Of a stretch of DNA of 57,494 nucleotides, positions 1-10,474 are shown piece by piece. The position numbers and the translations under genes were made by a program. Source of the stretch: Vavraia culicis subsp. floridensis (taxonomy: Eukaryota > Microsporidia > Pleistophoridae); assembly GCF_000192795.1 (NCBI RefSeq), contig NW_007360608.1:125645-183138 (forward strand), read 5' to 3'. The number at the start of each line of letters is the position of its first letter. Position 1 is the first letter of the stretch. The notes beneath the pieces are model-generated. The model did no database searches, had not been told where the DNA came from, and saw nothing but the letters and a program-made list of their open reading frames with translations.

Positions 1-217
1 AGTCTATCACGCTCCTCAGCAGAACGTTCATGACAGACAGCTTAATTGCATCCAGAACGCTTTACCAATGACTTTGACCATGCCTAGCGCGATCAACAGG
101 GTGCAGCACGTTGTGGTTGTAAATAAACTGTACAGTGGGTATCACCACGTGCTAAAGTATCGTTTAGAAATTATGTATTTATCTATGAAGCGCATATATA
201 TTATACATGCTTCTAAT
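1..217. other. Window edge, no supported gene
   Basis: One plus-strand frame is open from position 2 to a stop at 259, so the 3' end of a gene entering from the left cannot be excluded, but its translation shows no recognisable motif and it runs 42 nt into the end of the convergent gene at 218. I see no RNA gene or repeat here. Confidence 0.3.
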
Positions 218-3200
218 CTATGTCTCTTCACCGCTTACAACCACCTTTTCAACGTCTGAATTGGACTCGGACTGATCCTCTATTCTTATTTTAATATTTT
301 CTTTGTCATTTTCTCCCGACTTGTGCCTTAGAACGATTGTTTTGTAGTATTGCATAGAATTTTCAGGCTCGACTGTCTCAGTAGGTACTGATAAGCTTAT
401 CGTCTCTGTATCTGAACCCGATAATGTTCTGTGTTCTTTTGCATCTGCGATAACACTCGAGTATATTGTATCGGGCACACTCAGGGTCTGACTGAAGGAA
501 CCAATGCTTGGTGATTCTGAAACAATTTCAATGTTTATGTCCGAATCAACTTTAAACTCTTTCTTGAATGCGCCTATACTTTTTTTCATATTTTCTATTG
601 CTGGTTTGATGGTTTTAATGTCGACCGTTGAATAGATGCTGTCGAACATCTTGGGACTGGCAGGTTGTGTGTTCTCGAGTTTTTTCTGTTCTTTTTGATC
701 CAAAAAATCCTTCAGTTTTTCTATGAGCAACTTTTGCTCCTCTCGTATCTCCTTAAGTATGTTTTCTTGGTTGTTTATTGTGCCAACACGTGGTGTAACG
801 GGCTGTTCGATCGTTTTGGTGACAGTAGTGGTATTCATACCATTCCTATTCGCTCTCCCCGTTTGTCCTATTAATTGTTTATCGACTGTTTGCGTGATCG
901 TGAGCGTGCTGACAGCTTTGTCGGTGCTTGTAGAGGCACTCACCGATTTTTCTCTACTCTTTGTCTTCCCGACAACTTCATCGTTCTTAATTTCGATTAT
1001 AATTGAGTAGATGCTTTCTAAAATGTTATTGCCGTTGGTATCCTTAGCAGTCGTATAGTTATTTGCGTCTAATCTTTTCATAAATGACAAGATATCTAGG
1101 TTATCACCGCTCACCGTTCTAGCATTAGTGTTTGAAACACCGGGTGACGAGCTGCTTGATGTATCTAGGCTGGTGCTGTCGCTGTATGAGCTCTTTGCAT
1201 TTTCATGTGTTTGGGAGGTAAACGAATAACTGCTCGAGCTGTCTTGTGTGATAATGATAGTTGTGCTTTTGGTAAGTGTTTGTGTTACTGTGCTAGTCTT
1301 TTCCACCGCTGATGTTTCCTGCAGTGTTGAGGTTGTATAAGAATTGCCAGTCTCCTTTGTGCTACTTGCACCAGATGACTCATTTTGAGAGTTTTTTTCT
1401 GAGTTATTGTCTGCATCCCCATTTTCTCTTTCTTTTGGCGAGTTATCCTGTGATATGTCTCGTTTGTAAACTCTTTTCGCCACTTGGTCGTTTGACCTGC
1501 TTCCTTTTTCCTCATTCTCACTTCTCAGGTCTTCGCTCACCGTAACCGTTTTAGTAATAGTCTTGCTCCCTAAAATTGCAAGTTTATCATTACCATCTAA
1601 TGTTACATATCGTGTAATTGTTATATCATTGGACCAGCCGTCCGAATTCTGTGACAATTCCGAATTCGTGTCAAGCCTCTCAGCTGTACTTCCTAGACCA
1701 TTTACGTTGTTTATCTCATCAAATAGCAGTCCTGGTCTTTCGGTATTTCTACTATTCGTACTGTTGTCTTTAAAAAAATCTACGATTCCGTCAAATATAC
1801 CTTTGGTTTTTGTTGCATAACGTGTTCTCACTTCACCAATTTCGTCTACCATTCCCAGACAGCTCTTCAATTCCGATCTGTACCTTTCGATAAATTTGCT
1901 CTTTATACGATTCAGTTCTTTTTTCATGTCTGGGGACAGGAAGTTTATGTCCTTCGAGTAATCAACTAGCATCTTGTAAAATAAACATGGGTCGCTGTTT
2001 CGCTTTTGTCTATCTTCCATGCTGTCCCGTTTGTTTCCTCCCATCTGTAGGTCTTTTATCTGCATACATGACACGTCGTTCTTGCACTGCGTATCGTTGT
2101 AGTTCGCCTGATTGTTATCCATGCCACTGTTTCTAAGGTATCGATGCTCAGTGTCTATGCCACCACCGGCGTTCGCTCCTGGACGAGCGATTGTATTTGG
2201 ATTTTGCTGGCTGTTAATCAGCGTGATCAACTGTGCAAGGATGTCATTACTTGTCCGATTTACGTCGTTAGGTATGGATGGCACTGGCGGTGAGCAGGCC
2301 ACAAGTATCTTTTGCGGTGTTTCGTTTATGGCAACAGGAGGCTTAGCAGGCAGCTGTATCAATGTTGGATTACTATCAGGGTATGATTCCTCTTTCACAA
2401 CCATTTTTACGTCCATAGGTGCGGGTGCCGCGTTCATTACCACACCGGGTATTAAACTTGGACCTGCTATCTCATTCAGACTGCTTTGTCTCAAATTTTC
2501 CGGGATTGTTTGCCTATTCTCGGTGCCATTGGCACCAAGCAAGTTGCTTTTGCCAATTACAGCTTGATCCTCCACCAAGTCGGTGCCATTCGAACCCAAC
2601 CGCACACCACGACCCAAGAGACTTTTTTTGGTGTCATTAGAAGTGGCCTGCACTACATTGGCTGAGCTGGTAGTTTTATCAACCGGTGTACCCTGATTAG
2701 TGGCAATCGGTTGTGTCAGATTCGACTTCGTTAAATCATCAGCGGGAGATGTGGAAACAATAGCGTTATGAGAGACGTCCGATACGGTGAGTTGTGATTG
2801 CACCACATTATTTGGTCCCCTTGCTTGTTCGCTTAGTCCAGCACTCCCCAAATTTACAGCTCCATTTTTCATATTGCTGCTGCCAACCAAGTTGCTCTGT
2901 TTCAAAGTATTGGACGTTCCTTTTTCGTGCTTGTTCGCTTCCTTCCTTTTATCACCAACTGTTTTGTCGTTCTGAGCTGTCTTCTCCTTCGCGCTACCAC
3001 TCATTCTATCTGTTTGTAAAATCTTTGTCTCGGCGGTATTCGATGCCGTGCTATTCTTCGTACCAGGCACATTTGATCGTTTAGATTCATCTGTGTCAAT
3101 ATTGAATGAATCATTCAGAAAATCCTTAAGAGTACCTGTATGCTTAGGTCCAGCGCTATCCTTCCCATCATCCGCAGTAATAACCGCGTTTTTCGCTTGG

Positions 3201-3361
3201 TTGTTACCTTTTCCTGGATCAGTTATCTCATTTGACAGCTTATCCTTAGATAAACCGTTATCTTGCCTCTCCTTTGCACAATATTCTTGGCACTCCCTCG
3301 TATACTCTCTGCAATTACATACGATTGCCAGTGCTACGTCCAACAAAACAAGAAATATCAT
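218..3361 (-). CDS. Large secreted Ser/Thr-rich protein (candidate spore wall or polar tube protein)
   Basis: The 1047-residue product begins with a hydrophobic signal peptide (about residues 1-14) followed at once by a cysteine cluster (Cys15, 17, 24, 28, within CNCREYTRECQEYC). The rest is low-complexity, rich in Ser, Thr, Asn, Lys and Asp. The C-terminal half contains scattered short Thr/Val stretches of the TVTKT type (near residues 575-605, 690-705 and 820-850) that look like O-glycosylation sites. Two more cysteine groups lie in the middle. There is no membrane anchor at the C-terminus. The ATG is the first in frame. The gene is divergent from the lectin gene, with only 94 nt between the start codons. 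The composition is typical of extracellular spore-wall or polar-tube proteins, but I do not recognise a specific family; that role is inference. Confidence 0.75.
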   Translation of the reverse strand: MIFLVLLDVALAIVCNCREYTRECQEYCAKERQDNGLSKDKLSNEITDPGKGNNQAKNAVITADDGKDSAGPKHTGTLKDFLNDSFNIDTDESKRSNVPGTKNSTASNTAETKILQTDRMSGSAKEKTAQNDKTVGDKRKEANKHEKGTSNTLKQSNLVGSSNMKNGAVNLGSAGLSEQARGPNNVVQSQLTVSDVSHNAIVSTSPADDLTKSNLTQPIATNQGTPVDKTTSSANVVQATSNDTKKSLLGRGVRLGSNGTDLVEDQAVIGKSNLLGANGTENRQTIPENLRQSSLNEIAGPSLIPGVVMNAAPAPMDVKMVVKEESYPDSNPTLIQLPAKPPVAINETPQKILVACSPPVPSIPNDVNRTSNDILAQLITLINSQQNPNTIARPGANAGGGIDTEHRYLRNSGMDNNQANYNDTQCKNDVSCMQIKDLQMGGNKRDSMEDRQKRNSDPCLFYKMLVDYSKDINFLSPDMKKELNRIKSKFIERYRSELKSCLGMVDEIGEVRTRYATKTKGIFDGIVDFFKDNSTNSRNTERPGLLFDEINNVNGLGSTAERLDTNSELSQNSDGWSNDITITRYVTLDGNDKLAILGSKTITKTVTVSEDLRSENEEKGSRSNDQVAKRVYKRDISQDNSPKERENGDADNNSEKNSQNESSGASSTKETGNSYTTSTLQETSAVEKTSTVTQTLTKSTTIIITQDSSSSYSFTSQTHENAKSSYSDSTSLDTSSSSSPGVSNTNARTVSGDNLDILSFMKRLDANNYTTAKDTNGNNILESIYSIIIEIKNDEVVGKTKSREKSVSASTSTDKAVSTLTITQTVDKQLIGQTGRANRNGMNTTTVTKTIEQPVTPRVGTINNQENILKEIREEQKLLIEKLKDFLDQKEQKKLENTQPASPKMFDSIYSTVDIKTIKPAIENMKKSIGAFKKEFKVDSDINIEIVSESPSIGSFSQTLSVPDTIYSSVIADAKEHRTLSGSDTETISLSVPTETVEPENSMQYYKTIVLRHKSGENDKENIKIRIEDQSESNSDVEKVVVSGEET

Positions 3362-3455
3362 GCTAATGTTTACATCACCGCAATTTTATTATTGATGGTT
3401 TGAAACATTGTTTTGTGTTTAACTATTTAAGGAAAATTTTTAATAAACAAACAAA

Positions 3456-4643
3456 ATGTTATTGGCTGCTTTCTTCGTTGCCATAAAGGCAGATTATAAC
3501 GAAACGAAAATTGGAGATATCAGGTTTATTGACAAGGAAGACTTAAAGCTTGTTTCTCTAGATCACGCGATTGCCAAGAAGGAGGGCATACAAATGAGGG
3601 TGAGTGCAGACAAAGGATCATTGGTCGACTTCAACCACATGAATACAAAAGATGAATGGTCGTTTGAGTTCAAGTTTAAGAATCTGCATCTGAATTACCC
3701 CGAGTTTGCAGGAATATACCTGTGGTACACGGATCAGAAGATGCACAGCGGCGATTTTAACGGGGTCAATAACAGATTCAGTGGCTTAATGACGGGCATT
3801 GAGTTTTTGGGCCGTGGTTTAGAAATAGTCTTGGGTGCAAATGATGGCAAAGAGGTACCAAGACACCCGGACGACATTATCATTTTAAGAGACACTGTGA
3901 ATCCCGAAAGGTTCAGGGATGTGAACGACTTCCGTATCAAGGTTATCTCCACAAAGAAAAACTTCAAAGTTGAGGTCTATGATGACGAAAGGCTGTTGTA
4001 TGACAATCTTCGGTTTATAGAAGCTCCTATTCTTGGCCCGCGAGAGGGAAAGAAATATTTCAGCATTTCTACACAATACCACAAAGTGCCGATGGACAAA
4101 ATATTTGTCATACGTGACATTCAGTCCTATGAAAGAACAGAAAGCAGAGAATACGACCCGTACAAGGTTCATTCAGAGGCACCAAGAGATTTGCCGCGTT
4201 ATGGTACAGACATCGACCATCCATCGAAGGAGGTACAATACATGATATCGGCAGTCGAGCACATGATGGCATATTTGCGGAGCATACTCGGGCATCCAGG
4301 TGGAGGCACCGTGTTGGAAAGCGCGATGGACGCGAAGAACGCTGTGATATCTCAACAAAAGCAAATACGAGAGATCCTCACCAATACGGACAATCTTTCG
4401 GAATCGTTGAAACAAAATGGCACCAAAATAATCGGCACAAAGATTGGTGATTTAGAACTTGAGGTCAGAAACCTGCAGCGCAGTCTCTTTGAAACGCAGC
4501 ATCTCGTTAACGAGTGGGGAAATAAGATGAGCAGAATGAATAACAACATCATTCTGGTCTTCATTATAGTGGCGGTGATAAGTCTTGCTGTTCTTGTGCT
4601 TATTAGGAAAAAGACTGAGGCCATTGTTAAAAAGGAGAGTTGA
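3456..4643 (+). CDS. L-type lectin cargo receptor (ERGIC-53/VIP36/Emp47-like)
   Basis: This type I membrane protein of 395 residues has an N-terminal signal peptide (about 1-12), a legume-lectin-like luminal domain (about 15-228), a helical stalk (about 255-360), one transmembrane segment (about 364-384) and a short cytosolic tail ending KKES, a dilysine KKxx signal for COPI retrieval to the ER. The motif IYLWYTD followed by a GxxNxFxGL-type stretch (residues 87-111) matches the core of the ERGIC-53/VIP36 family, which carries glycoproteins between ER and Golgi. The segment that normally supplies calcium and sugar ligands (IFxDTxxN) reads GIEFLGRG, so sugar binding may be lost. A TATTTAAG element lies about 30 nt before the ATG. 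It may use the same short promoter region as the divergent secreted gene. Confidence 0.85.
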   Translation: MLLAAFFVAIKADYNETKIGDIRFIDKEDLKLVSLDHAIAKKEGIQMRVSADKGSLVDFNHMNTKDEWSFEFKFKNLHLNYPEFAGIYLWYTDQKMHSGDFNGVNNRFSGLMTGIEFLGRGLEIVLGANDGKEVPRHPDDIIILRDTVNPERFRDVNDFRIKVISTKKNFKVEVYDDERLLYDNLRFIEAPILGPREGKKYFSISTQYHKVPMDKIFVIRDIQSYERTESREYDPYKVHSEAPRDLPRYGTDIDHPSKEVQYMISAVEHMMAYLRSILGHPGGGTVLESAMDAKNAVISQQKQIREILTNTDNLSESLKQNGTKIIGTKIGDLELEVRNLQRSLFETQHLVNEWGNKMSRMNNNIILVFIIVAVISLAVLVLIRKKTEAIVKKES

Positions 4644-5293
4644 TAGATAAGTAAAATTGAAAGTTTTGGATTTCCATCTCACATTCTCAACAAATACCAT
4701 CGTAAAGAAGGTTTTAGTCAAGTGTATAAGGTTTTCCGTTTTTTGTTTGGAAATACATTTATTTATCTCTTCGATTATTTTTTCCTGTTTTTCTCGCTTG
4801 TTTACACTATTCGATAAAATTAATTGCTGACTTAAATCGTGTTATCCTATCAATTGATGAGCAGGTTTGGGAAAATACAAATTGAACAATAAGGTTAAAT
4901 CCATAATTCATTGCTAATGCACGAGAGCAAAGTTTTGTATCTTTGAAAGTGCGGAAAATCTATTTTAATTGATTTGCCGATCAACTTGTCTCTTAAACTT
5001 GTTCGCCTAAGTTTGTCTGCTTAAAATTTCCAAAATTACACGTCGATATGCAAAAACACCGGGCATACTCTAAGTGCTATCTATCTTGGCGCTTTTAATT
5101 CATGGATGATTCTTAATTAGCACGGTTCTATTTCTCAGACAAATGCAACTCTCTGTGAACAATATGCTTGTGAACATCTACTTTTGTATCGCCAACGTTA
5201 AAACTATAGATATTTGACAGAGTACATTTATCCTGCTTATCAGATCATCAAAACAAAGCCAGTTTTTTTGCTACATAATTTCATCCCTGGTCC
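4644..5293 (+). other. Intergenic region, nothing recognised
   Basis: AT-rich sequence between the lectin and XPF genes. I see no tRNA, long repeat or credible small gene. A CCC run lies 7 nt before the XPF start codon. Confidence 0.5.
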
Positions 5294-7615
5294 ATGAAAT
5301 TTCTCAGCTATGAAAAATTAGTACTCAAGGAGTGTTCGTCTGAGCCACATCTTCTCATGATGGCAGAAGGATTAAATCTGCCAAAAATGGTGATAACACT
5401 TGCTTCACTCTATAACTACCCAGATGCCCTGTGTCTGATAATCAATTCCAACGACAAATTCGATACGCTATTCGCCAATGAATCATTTACGTCTCTGAAA
5501 ACGTATAGTACACTTAAAAGAATAGAAAATTACAAAATAGGCGGTGTCAAAATATGCCAGGCTCAGGCACTTATTTCTGATTTACTCAATAAAAGCCTGG
5601 ATGCAAAGTTGATTTCTGCTATATTCGTGGTAAATGCCGAGGAGGTAAAGGAAAATTCCATTACTGCGTTTGTATTGCATTACATGGCGCTTAACTCGAG
5701 CAACACTGTGATAAAAGCATTCACAGAAGATGCCATTAAAGTGTCAAAAGGACATTTTTATTTGGATGACTTCCTTGGTGTTCTGAAGCTACGCAATGTT
5801 GTACTCTTTCCACGTTTTCAAAAGGATGTAAGCGAAGAATTGAACACGTCCTCGGAGTTTGTAGAAGTGAAAATGAAAATGAGTGGTTGGCTCGAAGAGA
5901 TCCAGCTGTACCTAATGGATCTCATACAAAGCGTAACAAATGAAAAAGAAAAATACAGCAAAAAAAGGATCTCATTCAATGAATATTACACTAGCAAAAA
6001 GGTGCATGCCACGGGATCGGACGACAAGAAAACAACAGAGCACAGCATACCGGTAAATGTTCTCAATAACATCAGCCAAACGTTGCAAAGAGATCTGGGC
6101 AACTTAAGAAGAAGTCTTGGTTTGTTGTTTACCTTAGATTTGAATTATTTTATTGCATTTTTTACAGAAATCTACAACCAAGAAATAGCAAATAAGGGCC
6201 GAACATGGATACTGAACACAGCATCACATATGGTGATGGAGGTGATAGAAAAAATAAAGGCAGAAAAAGATGTACCGAACTGGTCGAGTATATCAGTAAA
6301 CAACCATGATGAATACGATTTAAAGAACGCATATGGGGCGGTAGATGTGAAGCGAATGAAGCTTGAGGATAAAAAGGGAAATAATAACGACTGCAAGGAG
6401 AGCAAAACTGAGCTGGAGGAGACCGATACCGTTACAAGCAGTAAAACGGTTGGCTTAGAGACGGCAGAACAGGTTCACTCGGATGACCGTGCTACATTTC
6501 CTGTCACGACGAGCAAAGATCGTTGTATTCTCAAAACTGATAGTCGCAAAAAGAGCGGCTTAGATATCAAAAATAAAAAATTGATTGAGTTAAACAAAAT
6601 ATTATCAAAACATCCTGAGGAGAACGTACTCATAGTATCAAGACATGATCATAACAAGGAAGTTGTTTTATCACTAGATGTGGGAAGTCGAGTAAAATTT
6701 GCAAAACACAACGATTTGGATGTAATACAGCAAAACATTGTCGTTCTTGTGGATTTTAATCTCGGTACATTCAGAAAAATAGAAAGAATGCGGCGGAAAA
6801 TGCTGATTTACTTTCTCTACTACAAGGAAAGTTATGAGGAAGAACAATATGTAAGAAGAATTAGAGAGGAGAAGGAAGCATTTGAGCGCTTTATAAATGA
6901 AAAGGCCAAGCTTGGTTTGCAAGACTTTAATTTTTTTATTGATGTTGAAGACGAGCAGTTTGATGTAGAAGAGGAGGATATATGCTCCTCAAAATCAAAA
7001 TACAATGTTCTCGTAGATTTCCGTGAGCTACGCGCTTCCCTTCCCTTTTTTCTTTACAAAGCCAAAAATAACGTGCGAGTGGTGTGTTTAGAAGAAGGAG
7101 ACTACCTCTTTGACAATTTTGTGGTTGAGCGCAAGACTATTTATGATCTCATAATGAGTCTGAATAATGGTAGATTGTTGTCACAGATGACACGATTATC
7201 CTCTAACCACAGCAATTATTATCTATTAGTAGAGTATGAAAGCCAACTTAGCCTAGCCGCGTATAGCAATAGGAACGAAATTTTCAAAAATAGCCTGATT
7301 TCTAAATTTGTGCTTCTTGCTATCAAATTCACAAAGCTAAGATTTATTTATACCAACAACGATATTCTAAGTGCAAAGCTTTTAAGATGCCTGCAAAGAA
7401 AAGAAATGGAGAAGGAAAGGGTGAATCAGCTTACAATCGATCCTTATATGCTCGAACTGCTTCTGTCTATTCCTGGCGTAAACTCGTTTTGCATACGAAG
7501 GATACAACAGAACTTTAACAACTTGAAAGAGATGATCTGCAGCAGCGAGGAAAGACTAGTACGAGTTTTGGGAAACGAGCGGGGCAAAGTAGTGTTTAAT
7601 TTTTTCAACAAATAA
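5294..7615 (+). CDS. RAD1: XPF/Rad1-family structure-specific DNA endonuclease
   Basis: The 773-residue product is the catalytic subunit of the XPF-ERCC1 (Rad1-Rad10) nuclease, which cuts the 5' side of lesions in nucleotide excision repair and acts in recombination and crosslink repair. The ERCC4 nuclease domain starts near residue 572 (VLVDFRELRASLPFF), with the catalytic GDY (602-604) and VERKxxxDL (611-619) motifs intact and a following SLNNGRLLSQ stretch typical of XPF. A tandem helix-hairpin-helix domain follows at about 705-765 (LLLSIPGVN). The N-terminal 500 residues correspond to the degenerate SF2 helicase-like region, without Walker motifs, as in other XPFs. It is shorter than human XPF (916) and yeast Rad1 (1100). 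The ATG has a CCC run just upstream. The stop codon lies inside an AATAAA signal. Confidence 0.93.
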   Translation: MKFLSYEKLVLKECSSEPHLLMMAEGLNLPKMVITLASLYNYPDALCLIINSNDKFDTLFANESFTSLKTYSTLKRIENYKIGGVKICQAQALISDLLNKSLDAKLISAIFVVNAEEVKENSITAFVLHYMALNSSNTVIKAFTEDAIKVSKGHFYLDDFLGVLKLRNVVLFPRFQKDVSEELNTSSEFVEVKMKMSGWLEEIQLYLMDLIQSVTNEKEKYSKKRISFNEYYTSKKVHATGSDDKKTTEHSIPVNVLNNISQTLQRDLGNLRRSLGLLFTLDLNYFIAFFTEIYNQEIANKGRTWILNTASHMVMEVIEKIKAEKDVPNWSSISVNNHDEYDLKNAYGAVDVKRMKLEDKKGNNNDCKESKTELEETDTVTSSKTVGLETAEQVHSDDRATFPVTTSKDRCILKTDSRKKSGLDIKNKKLIELNKILSKHPEENVLIVSRHDHNKEVVLSLDVGSRVKFAKHNDLDVIQQNIVVLVDFNLGTFRKIERMRRKMLIYFLYYKESYEEEQYVRRIREEKEAFERFINEKAKLGLQDFNFFIDVEDEQFDVEEEDICSSKSKYNVLVDFRELRASLPFFLYKAKNNVRVVCLEEGDYLFDNFVVERKTIYDLIMSLNNGRLLSQMTRLSSNHSNYYLLVEYESQLSLAAYSNRNEIFKNSLISKFVLLAIKFTKLRFIYTNNDILSAKLLRCLQRKEMEKERVNQLTIDPYMLELLLSIPGVNSFCIRRIQQNFNNLKEMICSSEERLVRVLGNERGKVVFNFFNK

Positions 7616-7616
7616 A
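7611..7616 (+). promoter_or_regulatory. AATAAA polyadenylation signal overlapping the XPF stop codon
   Basis: The hexamer AATAAA contains the TAA stop codon of the nuclease gene (7613-7615), implying a 3'UTR of only a few tens of nucleotides. Convergent overlap of transcripts with the kinesin gene is then unlikely. Confidence 0.5.
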
Positions 7617-7876
7617 TATACCAAAATTGGTGATCTTGTGCGGTACATACGCCTGTACACTTTGCGTATAATTTAATTCGTCATTTTCTTCGCAAAATCA
7701 TAGGCAAAAATGTTGATATCTCACTATGAAAATTCAAACGATGTAGATAAATCGCATTTGTTGCAATGCTCGATAATTAGCACGTGCATACCGCACTTCT
7801 ATACCATCAAAAACAATGCTTTATTGCAAACTTCAATACTGGTAGGCATATTTTAATAAAGGCGTTTATTATAACA

Positions 7877-9466
7877 TCATTCTATTTCCTTTACAAGTTG
7901 CTTGGCCCCTTTTCCAGTACACACAGTGCTGACTACCTGACCAAATCTCAGCGAGCACAGCGTTTCGTTGTAGTCCTTCTCGTCAATTGATATGTTCAGC
8001 AGCATGAGAACCTTCGATTTGTTCTCGAGGCTGCCCTTAAGGAAATATGTTAACTTTGAATCTCGGTATGGCACGTGTTTATCTTTGTTTATAATTGAAT
8101 TGAAGACTATTTTTAGGTTTAAGAGGCTCTTGTTAATATTTTGTGTTTCCTTCAGCCTTCTGCCCTCTACATGAGATTCCTTGATTCGCTCAGAACCGGC
8201 CAGATCGACAAAATTTAATGTACTTTCAATGGTTTCTCCTTTTCCCTTGACTTTCAGTTGCAACGAATAGATGGAATGACTTCTGCTCGAGGACGAGTTG
8301 CAGTCTGTTGCCTCCGTCACCCTATATTTAGTACTTCTTTCGATGTAGTCCATTATCTCCTCCTTGCTGTGAACTAAAACACTGGTTGTTTCCAGCCCGT
8401 TGCTCGTTAAATTATCGTTGCTTATTAAATCCCTCACCTTTTCGTTATAAATTTCAGTAATTCGCAACTTTAACGTAAAATCCTTTCCAGTCAGCTCATC
8501 ATACACACTATTAACCGTCCTGGGAATGAGTCCGAGTGAATTATCGTCTCCAAGCATGGTATATGTCTTTCCACTCCCTGTTTGGCCATAAGCAAAGATA
8601 CAGACATTGTATCCCTGCAAAAAACCATGAACTACACTGCATATCTCGTCATATACGTTCTCCTGCCCACAATCAGGTAATAGTATTCTATCAAATTCGA
8701 ACACGTTCTTCCTGTTTTCACACTCTGAAATTAGCGAGTTACCGCTCATCGTGTATTTAACACAATCAGTAATCTCATCGAATGCATTCTTTTTAGGTTT
8801 AAGTCGCACATAAACCTGTATGCTGTTCTGTAGATCGAGTATCTTTGATCTGTACCTGTTCTCGACATGTTTAAACTCTGATACCATTTTTTGTAATGCT
8901 TTCTTCTCCTCAACCTTTATTTCTAATTCTTGTATCGTCTGCTCCATCGCTTTTTTCTCATCATCAACAGCCATCCTCTCTTGTTTCAAAACTACTATTT
9001 CACCCAGCAACCCATTTTTTGCCGCATCATGTGCTGCCTGAAGCATCGTAATCTCATCCATATGGTTATTTATCAGGGTACTGCGATCTTTTCTACATTC
9101 TTCGATCTTACTGTTGTATTCATGCCGCATTTTTTCGCCTTTATCCTTCAAATCAACAATTGTTCTATTCATTTCGGTCAATTCTTTCTTAAGTCCTTCT
9201 ATGACCGCATCTTTTTCGCTCACTATTCGCGCGACTTCGCTCTCTTGCTCCATCCTACTCATTTTTTTCACATGTTTCTTATATCTCAACACCTCATTCT
9301 CCAACTCCTTAATACGCAGTGTAAGCAATTCTATCTCTGTGCTATCTCTATACTCAATTTGCCTCTGTTCTTGCGTCTTTCGGCTTACTCGATTCTTTTT
9401 CAGCTCGATAAAGATGTTTTCTATTTCTGTGAGATGGCGCATGCTTTCCAGATTGAAGTTCTTCAT
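7877..9466 (-). CDS. KAR3: C-terminal-motor kinesin (kinesin-14, Kar3-like)
   Basis: The 529-residue protein has an N-terminal coiled coil (about 40-210) followed by a kinesin motor (about 215-515). Visible motor motifs are the P-loop GQTGSGKT (294-301), switch I NSSSSRSH (390-397), switch II DLAGSE (421-426) and the NINKSL microtubule-contact helix (443-448). A C-terminal motor after a coiled coil is the layout of kinesin-14, which moves toward microtubule minus ends and works in the mitotic spindle and nuclear fusion. The stalk is short relative to yeast Kar3 (729 residues) and no separate tail domain is evident. A CCC run lies about 15 nt before the ATG on this strand. Convergent with the XPF gene, 261 nt apart. 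Confidence 0.95.
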   Translation of the reverse strand: MKNFNLESMRHLTEIENIFIELKKNRVSRKTQEQRQIEYRDSTEIELLTLRIKELENEVLRYKKHVKKMSRMEQESEVARIVSEKDAVIEGLKKELTEMNRTIVDLKDKGEKMRHEYNSKIEECRKDRSTLINNHMDEITMLQAAHDAAKNGLLGEIVVLKQERMAVDDEKKAMEQTIQELEIKVEEKKALQKMVSEFKHVENRYRSKILDLQNSIQVYVRLKPKKNAFDEITDCVKYTMSGNSLISECENRKNVFEFDRILLPDCGQENVYDEICSVVHGFLQGYNVCIFAYGQTGSGKTYTMLGDDNSLGLIPRTVNSVYDELTGKDFTLKLRITEIYNEKVRDLISNDNLTSNGLETTSVLVHSKEEIMDYIERSTKYRVTEATDCNSSSSRSHSIYSLQLKVKGKGETIESTLNFVDLAGSERIKESHVEGRRLKETQNINKSLLNLKIVFNSIINKDKHVPYRDSKLTYFLKGSLENKSKVLMLLNISIDEKDYNETLCSLRFGQVVSTVCTGKGAKQLVKEIE

Positions 9467-10474
9467 GTAATAAAATCTATGGGTATGAATTTAAAACACC
9501 AATTTTTGCGACATGTTTTAAAAGACGGAAAGTAATTTGTTCTTTGGAATTGAGGCAAAAGAGGTAAATTGTGTCTGCTATCTAGGAACAGCTGTGATAA
9601 AGATGTGACATTACATTAAATAATAAGCATCGTTCAGGATATTCTTTTGCGCTTAAAAGACCTATCATGCATGTTCATACAAAGGCTTGATCAATTAGAA
9701 AAGATCACATACAACATAACAAATGTTTCAGAACTGTGATTATACATAATTGCCAGCTATGCCATGTATTAGTCTTAGAATATGTTTAATTACAGTTGCT
9801 GGTTAATCTGAGATATGGACGTAACATACGGGAGATATACGATAAAGATGTGTTTATTTGCGATATTTGTATAATACGAACTAATTTAGGCCTATGTGTG
9901 GTGGAAATGACGAATTTGTTGATTGACACAAATGATTGCCTTAAATTGGTAATTTGTTAGATGAACAAGATGATCTGTTACTATGAACCTAATGCCGTAG
10001 AATATGGCAGGCATTCGATGCGTCAGGAAATTTGTCCATGCATTGTAGTTCTGAGGTGACATTACCAGGTTTCTAACCAAGAAATGATGACCAGCTAATA
10101 TGAACATACCAAATAAAGAATGTAATGAAGCATGAGCGGGTGATATAAGTATATGATGTAAGAAACCAGTTCTATCACATTACATCACCATAATATACAT
10201 TAAATAATCTTTCACGTAAATACAGAATATGATTATATTGTTAATCGATCTCTTAGAGCCTCACACCTTGCCGAGCATAACAGGTATTGGTTGCGCTGTC
10301 CGCAGATCATAGGACCATCCAGCAACAAAGTCGCTTGTGAGCACAGAATAGAACAGAAGTTTCAATCAAGCACAAATAAATGGTAAACACTTGACACGTT
10401 GTATCACAGCAACAATGCGATCTGATGGCATCACCTGCCAGTTATAAAAAACATTTCTAGAGCTCCAAAACTGC
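9467..10474. other. Intergenic region, nothing recognised
   Basis: About 1 kb between the kinesin start and the tRNA. There are only short open frames without recognisable content. I looked for 5S rRNA and snRNA landmarks and did not find them. Confidence 0.4.
10467..10470 (-). terminator. Pol III terminator (T run) of tRNA-Arg
   Basis: On the minus strand a TTTT run begins 5 nt after the discriminator base of the tRNA. A second, longer T run follows about 12 nt further on. This is the usual RNA polymerase III stop signal. Confidence 0.6.

Noticed and set aside
8930..9535. 201-codon plus-strand ORF antisense to kinesin
   Set aside because: Antisense of the coiled-coil region; Phe/Leu-rich translation is typical of the reverse of Lys/Glu-rich codons.
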